Positions 1 through 5,288 of a stretch of 10,524 nt of DNA are shown one piece after another. The stretch lies in contig JBBIKZ010000087.1 in NCBI GenBank assembly GCA_037445185.1, positions 1 to 10,524 on the forward strand, given 5' to 3'. Every line of letters begins with the position of its first letter. The stretch's first letter is position 1. Made by a program: the position numbers and the translations under genes. The notes beneath the pieces were generated by a model, which ran no database searches, was not told the DNA's origin, and worked only from the letters and a program-made list of their open reading frames with translations. This DNA comes from JANWZL01 sp037445185 (lineage in GTDB: Bacteria > Pseudomonadota > Gammaproteobacteria > Burkholderiales > Thiobacillaceae).

Positions 1-9
1 CTCCACATG

Positions 10-15
10 AAAGGA
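10..15 (+). promoter_or_regulatory. Ribosome binding site deciding the PEP-CTERM gene start
   Basis: AAAGGA is separated by 6 bases from the ATG at 22. It lies downstream of the alternative ATG at 7, so it supports the later start. Confidence 0.6.
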
Positions 16-21
16 CACATC

Positions 22-657
22 ATGCATTTCAAGACCTTGCTCCTTGCCGCCGCGATTGCCACGGCCCTGCCGGCGCAGGCGGCGCTGACCCACAACCCCC
101 TCGACATCCCCAGCCCGCTCAACCTGATCGACTTCGAGGCCTATGACGGCTTCGAGACCACCGGCCCGGAAATGGTCGCCCCCGGTGTCGTCTTCACCGG
201 TGACGCTGGCTCCGTCCTCGGTGCCTACATCGCCAACCTGGGCACCAACGGCCTCTGGGGCGCGGGCAATCACTTCGCCGCGGGCGATGCCATCGGCGAG
301 CTGCGCTTCACCTTCGTCCCGGGCCCGACCCGCGGCGCCGGCGCCTATGTCAACCACTTCGCCCTGGGCGACTTGTTCTCCTTCTCGGTGGTGGTCTCGG
401 CCTACGGCGATAACAACCAGATCATCGAGACGCACACGGTGACGATCGACACCGACGACATGAGCATGAACGACGGCCTGTTCGTCGGCATCGTGCGCCC
501 GACGGCCGACGTCCGTTCCATCGCCTTCAAGGGCAACTATGTGGTCGTGGACGACTTCAGCTTCACCACCCCGGTGCCGGAACCCGAGACCTACGCCATG
601 ATGCTGGCCGGCCTCGGCCTGATCGGCCTCTACGCGCGTCGCCGCAAAACGAACTGA
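22..657 (+). CDS. PEP-CTERM sorting domain protein, exported
   Basis: A 211-residue exported protein of unknown specific function. Residues 1-20 form a signal peptide: Lys4, then a Leu/Ala-rich core, with likely cleavage after AQA. The middle (about 30-180) is rich in Gly, Asp, Phe and Val, as in a secreted beta-sandwich domain, and I recognise no catalytic motif. The C-terminus (185-211) is a textbook PEP-CTERM signal: VPEPETYAMM, a hydrophobic helix, then the basic cluster ARRRK. In this family the signal is recognised by an exosortase (EpsH/XrtA type) that handles surface or exopolysaccharide-associated proteins; no exosortase lies in the window. I chose ATG at 22 over the in-frame ATG at 7 because AAAGGA (10-15) sits 6 bases upstream and the signal peptide then begins normally. 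The gene is followed by its own terminator, so it is probably transcribed separately from pyrG. Sorting class is sure; function is unknown. Confidence 0.9.
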   Translation: MHFKTLLLAAAIATALPAQAALTHNPLDIPSPLNLIDFEAYDGFETTGPEMVAPGVVFTGDAGSVLGAYIANLGTNGLWGAGNHFAAGDAIGELRFTFVPGPTRGAGAYVNHFALGDLFSFSVVVSAYGDNNQIIETHTVTIDTDDMSMNDGLFVGIVRPTADVRSIAFKGNYVVVDDFSFTTPVPEPETYAMMLAGLGLIGLYARRRKTN

Positions 658-698
658 CCTCCCCCATAGCGACAACAGCCCTAACAACAACGACTCGA

Positions 699-725
699 CG
701 CGGCCGCCCGGCCGCGTTTTTCTTT
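699..725 (+). terminator. Intrinsic terminator after the PEP-CTERM gene
   Basis: A perfect 7-bp GC stem (CGCGGCC at 699-705 with GGCCGCG at 710-716), a GCCC loop, and the T-rich tail TTTTTCTTT (717-725). It lies 41 bases past the stop codon and separates this gene from pyrG, so pyrG should have its own promoter in the remaining 71 bases. Confidence 0.88.
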
Positions 726-764
726 GTCCTGCCCGCGCGCTATCAGGGGCGTGGGCGGATGGGC

Positions 765-770
765 TATCAT
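765..770 (+). promoter_or_regulatory. Possible -10 box for pyrG
   Basis: TATCAT matches the sigma-70 -10 consensus at 5 of 6 positions and lies 26 bases before the pyrG ATG. No convincing -35 is seen 16-18 bases upstream. Initiation about 7-9 bases downstream would fall at or next to the TTTTT run at 779-783. Support is weak and rests on position (between a terminator and an essential gene) as much as sequence. Confidence 0.25.
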
Positions 771-796
771 TCCACAACTTTTTCATCCCCAATCCG

Positions 797-2464
797 ATGC
801 CTCGTTACGTATTCGTCACCGGCGGCGTGGTCTCCTCCCTGGGCAAGGGCATCGCGGCCGCGTCGCTCGCCGCCATCCTGGAGTCGCGCGGCATCCGGGT
901 CACACTGCTCAAGCTCGACCCTTACATCAACGTCGACCCGGGCACGATGAGCCCCTTCCAGCACGGCGAGGTCTTCGTCACCGAGGACGGCGCCGAGACC
1001 GATCTGGACCTGGGCCATTACGAGCGCTTCACCCGCGCCAAGATGTCCAAGCGCAACAATTTCACCACCGGCCAGATCTACGAGTCGGTGATCAAGAAGG
1101 AACGCCGCGGCGAATACCTGGGCAAGACGGTGCAGGTCATCCCGCACATCACCGACGAGATCAAGCTGTATATCCGCCAGGGGGCGGGCGACGCCGACGT
1201 GGCCATCGTCGAGATCGGCGGCACGGTGGGCGACATCGAATCGCTGCCCTTCCTGGAGGCCATCCGCCAGATGGGCATAGACGAGGGGCGCAACCACACC
1301 TGCTTCATCCACCTCACCCTGCTGCCCTACATCCCCACCGCCGGGGAGCTGAAGACCAAGCCCACCCAGCACTCGGTCAAGGACCTGCGCGAGATCGGCA
1401 TCCAGCCCGACGTCCTGCTATGCCGTGCCGACCGCCCGATTCCCGCCGAGGAGCGGCGCAAGATCGCGCTCTTCACCAATGTCCAGCTCGAGGCGGTGAT
1501 CGAGGCCCTGGACGCCGACTCCATCTACAAGATCCCCGGCATGCTGCACGACCAGATGCTCGACGAGATCATCTGCCACAAGCTGGGCATCCTCGCCCGC
1601 GCGGCCGACCTCAGCGTCTGGAAGAATCTAGTGCACGCCCTGGAGCACCCGGAGCACGAGGTGGACATCGCTTTCGTCGGCAAGTACGTGGACCTCACCG
1701 AATCCTACAAGTCGCTCACCGAGGCCCTGACCCACGCCGCCATGCACACCCGCTGCAAGGTGAACATCCATTATCTCGACTCCGAGGAGCTGGAGCGGGA
1801 GGGCACCGCCGCCCTGGAGGCGATGGACGCCATCTTGGTGCCGGGCGGCTTCGGCAAACGCGGTGTGGAGGGCAAGATCGCCGCCATCCGCTACGCGCGC
1901 GAGAACCGGGTGCCCTATCTGGGCATCTGCCTGGGTATGCAGCTGGCGGTGGTCGAGTTCGCCCGCCATGTCGCCGGTATGCCGGGCGCCCACAGCACCG
2001 AGTTCGACCCCGAGACCCCTTACCCCGTGGTGGGCCTCATCACCGAGTGGCTGGACCGCGAGGGCCGGGTGGAGCGGCGCGACGCCAATTCCGACCTGGG
2101 CGGCACCATGCGTCTGGGCGGCCAGGTCTGCCGGCTGGCGGAAGGCTCCCGTGCCCGCGCCATCTACGGCCGGCCGGAGATCCTCGAGCGTCACCGGCAT
2201 CGCTACGAGGTCAACAACCGGCTCCTCGCCGCGCTCGAGGCCCACGGCCTGCGCATCTCCGGCCGTTCACCGGGCACGGATCTCACCGAGATGATCGAGC
2301 TGCCCGACCACCCCTGGTTCCTGGGCTGCCAGTTCCATCCCGAATTCACCTCCAACCCGCGCGACGGGCACCCGCTGTTCAAGGCCTTCGTCGAGGCGGC
2401 CCTGGCGCAGCGGAAGAAGGCCTACAGCGTCGGCGCGGAACCCGCCGTGGAGGCATCGCTATGA
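797..2464 (+). CDS. pyrG: CTP synthase
   Basis: Makes CTP from UTP, ATP and glutamine in the cytoplasm, the last step of de novo CTP synthesis. At 555 residues it is full length (E. coli PyrG is 545). The N-terminal synthetase domain (about 1-270) begins with VFVTGGVVSSLGKG, holding the nucleotide-binding loop, followed by KLDPYINVDPGTM and EDGAETDLDLGHYERF. The C-terminal class I glutamine amidotransferase domain (about 290-540) has the nucleophile Cys378 in GICLGMQL and the His514/Glu516 pair in QFHPEF, so the triad is intact. The ATG at 797 gives the conserved N-terminus directly, but no Shine-Dalgarno-like sequence precedes it (780-796 is pyrimidine-rich). The stop TGA is contained in ATGA with the ATG of the duplicated kdsA head at 2461. 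The pyrG-kdsA-eno order is a common proteobacterial arrangement. Confidence 0.98.
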   Translation: MPRYVFVTGGVVSSLGKGIAAASLAAILESRGIRVTLLKLDPYINVDPGTMSPFQHGEVFVTEDGAETDLDLGHYERFTRAKMSKRNNFTTGQIYESVIKKERRGEYLGKTVQVIPHITDEIKLYIRQGAGDADVAIVEIGGTVGDIESLPFLEAIRQMGIDEGRNHTCFIHLTLLPYIPTAGELKTKPTQHSVKDLREIGIQPDVLLCRADRPIPAEERRKIALFTNVQLEAVIEALDADSIYKIPGMLHDQMLDEIICHKLGILARAADLSVWKNLVHALEHPEHEVDIAFVGKYVDLTESYKSLTEALTHAAMHTRCKVNIHYLDSEELEREGTAALEAMDAILVPGGFGKRGVEGKIAAIRYARENRVPYLGICLGMQLAVVEFARHVAGMPGAHSTEFDPETPYPVVGLITEWLDREGRVERRDANSDLGGTMRLGGQVCRLAEGSRARAIYGRPEILERHRHRYEVNNRLLAALEAHGLRISGRSPGTDLTEMIELPDHPWFLGCQFHPEFTSNPRDGHPLFKAFVEAALAQRKKAYSVGAEPAVEASL

Positions 2465-2516
2465 AGCTGTGCGGCTTCGAGGTCGGGCTGGACAAACCGT
2501 TGTTCCTGATCGCCGG
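2461..2516 (+). repeat. Direct repeat copy 1 (kdsA 5' end)
   Basis: A 56-bp segment perfectly identical to 2601-2656, offset by 140 bp. Identity breaks sharply after base 2516 (GAAC here, CCCC in the intact gene). Just upstream only GTGGAGG and a few further bases match, which may be no more than the shared ribosome-binding context. Confidence 0.95.
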
Positions 2517-2540
2517 GAACGCCGGACGGCGGAGCAGGGG

Positions 2541-2555
2541 CCCCGCCCGGCGGGG
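2541..2555. other. GC-rich hairpin in the kdsA repeat spacer
   Basis: CCCCGCC (2541-2547) and GGCGGGG (2549-2555) are fully complementary around a single base; in RNA a shorter stem with a 3-5 base loop is more realistic. An outer inverted repeat, AACGCC (2518-2523) with GGCGTT (2569-2574), encloses it. There is no T-tract, so it is not an intrinsic terminator. It may affect coupling or mark the origin of the spacer. Confidence 0.45.
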
Positions 2556-2588
2556 ATGCGACCCGGTAGGCGTTCGTGGGGCCGGCGT

Positions 2589-2594
2589 GGAGGG
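2589..2594 (+). promoter_or_regulatory. Ribosome binding site of intact kdsA
   Basis: GGAGGG is separated by 6 bases from the ATG at 2601. This supports initiation at 2601 rather than at an upstream in-frame GTG at 2469, which would add 44 low-complexity residues absent from the family. Confidence 0.75.
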
Positions 2595-2600
2595 TGTGCG

Positions 2601-2656
2601 ATGAAGCTGTGCGGCTTCGAGGTCGGGCTGGACAAACCGTTGTTCCTGATCGCCGG
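2601..2656 (+). repeat. Direct repeat copy 2 (start of intact kdsA)
   Basis: The second copy of the 56-bp repeat, continuous with the full kdsA reading frame and so probably the functional copy. The 84-bp spacer 2517-2600 lies between the copies and matches nothing else I can see in the window. Confidence 0.95.
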
Positions 2657-3446
2657 CCCCTGTGTGGTCGAGTCCGAGCAAATGGCCCTGGACACCGCGG
2701 GCACGCTCAAGGCGCTCACCGACGAGCTGGGCATCCCCTTCATCTACAAATCGTCCTACGACAAGGCGAACCGCTCTTCCCGCAGTTCCTTCCGCGGGCT
2801 GGGCATGGACGAGGGGCTGCGCATACTCGGTGAAGTGCGCCGGCAGATCGGCGTGCCCGTCCTCACCGACGTGCACACCGAGGCCGAGATCCCGGCCGTG
2901 GCCGAGGTGGTGGACGTGCTGCAGACGCCGGCCTTCCTCTGCCGGCAGACCGACTTCATCCAGGCTTGCGCGCGGACGGGCAAGCCGGTCAACATCAAGA
3001 AGGGACAGTTCCTCGCCCCTTGGGACATGAAGAACGTGGTGGACAAGGCCCGCGCAGCCAATGGGGGGGCGGACACCATTCTGGTGTGCGAGCGGGGCGT
3101 GTCCTTCGGTTACAACACCCTGATCTCGGACATGCGCGGCCTGGCGATCATGCGCGAGACCGGCTGCCCGGTGGTGTTCGACGCCACCCACTCCGTGCAA
3201 CAGCCGGGCGGGCTCGGCACCGCCTCGGGCGGGCAGCGCGAGTTCGTGCCGGTGCTGGCGCGGGCGGCCGTGGCCGTCGGCATCTCGGGACTGTTCGCCG
3301 AGACCCACCCGAATCCGGCGCAGGCCCTCTCCGACGGGCCCAATGCCTGGCCGCTGCCGCTGATGCGCGAGCTGCTCGAGACGCTCATGGAGATCGACCT
3401 CCTGGTCAAGCAGCGGGGGTTCGCCGAGGACAGGGTGAAGAAGTGA
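2601..3446 (+). CDS. kdsA: 3-deoxy-8-phosphooctulonate (KDO-8-P) synthase
   Basis: Condenses phosphoenolpyruvate with arabinose 5-phosphate to KDO-8-phosphate, the precursor of the KDO sugar linking lipid A to the LPS core; cytoplasmic. At 281 residues it matches family length (E. coli 284). The sequence is one DAHP-synthase-family TIM barrel with IAGPCVVES (17-25), the substrate-binding KSSYDKANRSS (50-60), FLCRQTD (112-118), NIKKGQFLAPWD (131-142) and DATHSVQQPGG (194-204). Cys21, His197, Glu234 and Asp245 correspond to the four metal ligands of the Aquifex enzyme (Cys11, His185, Glu222, Asp233). This predicts the metal-dependent class, unlike E. coli KdsA, which has Asn in place of the Cys. 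The start overlaps the stop of the duplicated fragment (ATGA). eno, 79 bases downstream, makes one of its substrates. Confidence 0.97.
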   Translation: MKLCGFEVGLDKPLFLIAGPCVVESEQMALDTAGTLKALTDELGIPFIYKSSYDKANRSSRSSFRGLGMDEGLRILGEVRRQIGVPVLTDVHTEAEIPAVAEVVDVLQTPAFLCRQTDFIQACARTGKPVNIKKGQFLAPWDMKNVVDKARAANGGADTILVCERGVSFGYNTLISDMRGLAIMRETGCPVVFDATHSVQQPGGLGTASGGQREFVPVLARAAVAVGISGLFAETHPNPAQALSDGPNAWPLPLMRELLETLMEIDLLVKQRGFAEDRVKK

Positions 3447-3525
3447 GCCCTGCGCCATCGGTCGGGCCACAAGCCGGGCCGGCGACGCGGGGCGGATTCC
3501 AAACGCCAAAAGCAAAGGGAAACGC

Positions 3526-4809
3526 ATGAGTGCAATCGTAGATGTCATCGCCCGCGAGATCCTGGATTCGCGCGGCAACCCCACCGTCGAGGCCGACGTC
3601 CTGCTGGAGTCGGGCGTCATGGGCCGCGCCGCCGTGCCGTCCGGGGCCTCCACCGGCAGCCGCGAGGCGATCGAGCTGCGCGATGAGGACGCCAGCCGCT
3701 ACGGCGGCAAGGGTGTGCTCAAGGCCGTCGAGCACGTCAACACCGAGATCGCCGAGGCCCTGATGGGGCTCGACGTGGAGGAGCAGAGCTTCATCGACCG
3801 CACCCTGATCGAGCTGGACGGCACCGAGAACAAGTCCAGGCTGGGCGCCAACGCCCTGCTCGCCGTCTCCCTCGCCTGCGCCCGCGCCGCGGCGGAACAA
3901 GCGGGACTGCCGCTCTACCGCTATCTGGGCGGCGCCGGCCCCATGCAGCTGCCGGTGCCGCAGATGAACATCATCAACGGCGGGGCGCATGCCGACAACA
4001 GCGTGGACATGCAGGAGTTCATGCTGATCCCTGCCGGCCTGCCCAGCTTCCGTGAGGCCCTGCGCTGCGGCGCCGAGGTCTTCCATGCCCTCAAGAAGCT
4101 GCTCAAGAAGGCCGGACACAACACGGCGGTAGGCGACGAGGGGGGCTTCGCGCCCAACTTCAAGTCCAACGAGGAGGCCATCAAGTTCATCATGCAGGCC
4201 ATCGAGGCGGCGGGCTACGAGCCCGGCAGGCAGGCCTTCATCGGCATGGACTGCGCCAGCTCCGAGTTCTATCGCGACGGCCGCTACCACATCGCCGCCG
4301 AGGGCCTGCAGCTCACCTCGGCGGAATTCGCCGACTACCTCGCGGCCTGGGTGGACAAGTACCCCATCCTCAGCATCGAGGACGGCATGGCCGAGGACGA
4401 CTGGGACGGCTGGGCCATCCTCAACGCCAAGCTGGGCAAGAAGATCCAGCTGGTCGGCGACGACATCTTCGTCACCAACACCCGCATCCTGCGCGAAGGC
4501 ATCCACAAGGGCATCGCCAACTCGGTACTGATCAAGGTCAACCAGATCGGCACCCTGTCCGAGACCTTCGCCGCCATCGAGATGGCCAAGCGGGCCGGCT
4601 GGACGAACGTCATCTCGCACCGCTCCGGCGAGACCGAGGATGCCTTCATCGCCGACTTGGCGGTGGCGAGCAATGCCCTGCAGATCAAGACCGGCTCGCT
4701 CTCCAGGTCCGACCGCATCGCCAAGTACAACCAGCTCCTGCGCATCGAGGAGGAACTGGGTGACCGCGCGGAATACCCCGGCCGCGAGGCCTTCTACCAG
4801 TTGCGTTGA
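3526..4809 (+). CDS. eno: Enolase (phosphopyruvate hydratase)
   Basis: Interconverts 2-phosphoglycerate and phosphoenolpyruvate in glycolysis and gluconeogenesis; in proteobacteria it can also be an RNA degradosome partner. At 427 residues it has normal length. The N-terminal capping domain starts with AREILDSRGNPTVE and contains the mobile loop SGASTG (39-44). The barrel holds His155 in GGAHADNS, the catalytic acid/base Glu205 in GDEGGFAPN, metal ligands Asp242 (IGMDCASSEF), Glu285 (SIEDG) and Asp312 (VGDDIFVTN), catalytic Lys337 in the signature LIKVNQIGTLSE, and Lys388 in QIKTGSLSRSDR. All key residues are present. AAAGGGA (3514-3520) ends 5 bases before the ATG. The 79-base gap after kdsA shows no terminator, so cotranscription with pyrG-kdsA is likely. 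No T-tailed terminator follows. Confidence 0.98.
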   Translation: MSAIVDVIAREILDSRGNPTVEADVLLESGVMGRAAVPSGASTGSREAIELRDEDASRYGGKGVLKAVEHVNTEIAEALMGLDVEEQSFIDRTLIELDGTENKSRLGANALLAVSLACARAAAEQAGLPLYRYLGGAGPMQLPVPQMNIINGGAHADNSVDMQEFMLIPAGLPSFREALRCGAEVFHALKKLLKKAGHNTAVGDEGGFAPNFKSNEEAIKFIMQAIEAAGYEPGRQAFIGMDCASSEFYRDGRYHIAAEGLQLTSAEFADYLAAWVDKYPILSIEDGMAEDDWDGWAILNAKLGKKIQLVGDDIFVTNTRILREGIHKGIANSVLIKVNQIGTLSETFAAIEMAKRAGWTNVISHRSGETEDAFIADLAVASNALQIKTGSLSRSDRIAKYNQLLRIEEELGDRAEYPGREAFYQLR

Positions 4810-4958
4810 CATGCGTTGCCGACACCCGACCGCCATACCCCGCCAGGCAGTCCGTTCCGCCAGGCACGGCCGGGCGTGGACGGAGACAGGCAACGTCCCC
4901 CACACCCGCTTCGCCTATTTGATGCCATGGGAGTGGCTGACCAGACTGCAAGCCGACG

Positions 4959-4978
4959 AATCGGGCTGAAGCCCGATT
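4959..4978 (+). repeat. REP-like perfect hairpin upstream of ftsB
   Basis: AATCGGGC (4959-4966), loop TGAA, GCCCGATT (4971-4978): a perfect 8-bp stem ending 7 bases before the ftsB ATG. The core GGGCTGAAGCCC resembles the short extragenic palindromes common in proteobacterial genomes. There is no T-tract, so termination is unlikely. It lies where a Shine-Dalgarno sequence would be expected, so it may influence ftsB translation or mRNA decay. Only one copy is visible in this window. Confidence 0.6.
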
Positions 4979-4985
4979 TACGGAC

Positions 4986-5288
4986 ATGAGGGGACTCGCC
5001 TGGGTGCTGGCCACACTGATCTTGCTGCTGCAATACCCGCTTTGGCTGGGCAAAGGCAGCTGGCTGCGGGTCTTCGACCTGGAGCGAAGGCTCGCCGACC
5101 AGCACGCCGCCAACCGGGCCCTGCAGTCGCGCAACGACCAGCTCGCCGCGGAGGTGCGTGATCTCAAGACCGGCTATGACGCACTCGAGGAGCGGGCCCG
5201 CTTCGAACTGGGCATGATCCGCCAGGACGAGGTCTTCATACAGGTACTCGAACCCGCCCCCCACAGCCCGCACAAGAGCCGCCCATGA
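4986..5288 (+). CDS. ftsB: Cell division protein FtsB
   Basis: A bitopic inner-membrane protein of the FtsQLB divisome subcomplex, which signals to the septal peptidoglycan synthase FtsWI. It has 100 residues (E. coli FtsB 103). Residues 4-21 form the single membrane helix (N-terminus in the cytoplasm), followed by LGKGSWLRV and a coiled coil of about 29-62 with hydrophobic spacing and the RNDQLAAEV heptads. The conserved EERARFELGMI (68-78) leads into the periplasmic tail. The ATG at 4986 fits the family start, but no good ribosome binding site precedes it: a hairpin ends at 4978. The last codon overlaps the zipA-like start (ATGA at 5285-5288). The eno-ftsB order is common in beta- and gammaproteobacteria, but ftsB is often followed by ispD, which is absent here. 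Confidence 0.95.
   Translation: MRGLAWVLATLILLLQYPLWLGKGSWLRVFDLERRLADQHAANRALQSRNDQLAAEVRDLKTGYDALEERARFELGMIRQDEVFIQVLEPAPHSPHKSRP

Larger units (their letters stand above)
2461..2604 (+). pseudogene. Duplicated 5' fragment of kdsA, 47-codon chimeric ORF
   Basis: The first 56 bases (2461-2516) are identical to the start of intact kdsA (2601-2656), giving the same first 18 residues, MKLCGFEVGLDKPLFLIA, plus Gly19. Reading then enters an unrelated GC-rich spacer encoding an Arg/Gly-rich tail of 28 residues and stops at TGA 2602-2604. Both ends are ATGA junctions: its ATG overlaps the pyrG stop, and its stop overlaps the kdsA ATG. GGAGG at 2449-2453 provides a ribosome binding site. It lacks every KdsA catalytic residue, breaking off just before the metal-ligand Cys21, so it cannot be an enzyme. 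It may be a decayed duplication, a leader ORF that couples pyrG and kdsA translation, or an assembly error. The sequence does not decide between these. Confidence 0.6.

Noticed and set aside
739..769. Direct repeat GCTATCA (739-745 and 763-769) upstream of pyrG as an operator
   Set aside because: A 7-bp repeat 24 bp apart is weak evidence and matches no operator I recognise.
2469..2600. N-terminal extension of KdsA from an upstream GTG
   Set aside because: It would add 44 Arg/Gly-rich residues not found in the family; the ATG at 2601 has a better ribosome binding site and gives the standard length.
724..2604. Plus-strand frame through pyrG in another phase (626 codons)
   Set aside because: Arg/Pro/Gly-rich shadow of pyrG; only its last 47 codons (from 2461) have independent interest and are reported separately.
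3406..4905. Long open frame on the minus strand opposite eno (about 499 codons)
   Set aside because: It is antisense to intact enolase, low-complexity in composition and resembles no known family; long antisense frames are expected in GC-rich coding DNA.
4640..4969. Open frame running from eno into the eno-ftsB gap
   Set aside because: It mostly overlaps eno out of frame, has no ribosome binding site and no recognisable product.
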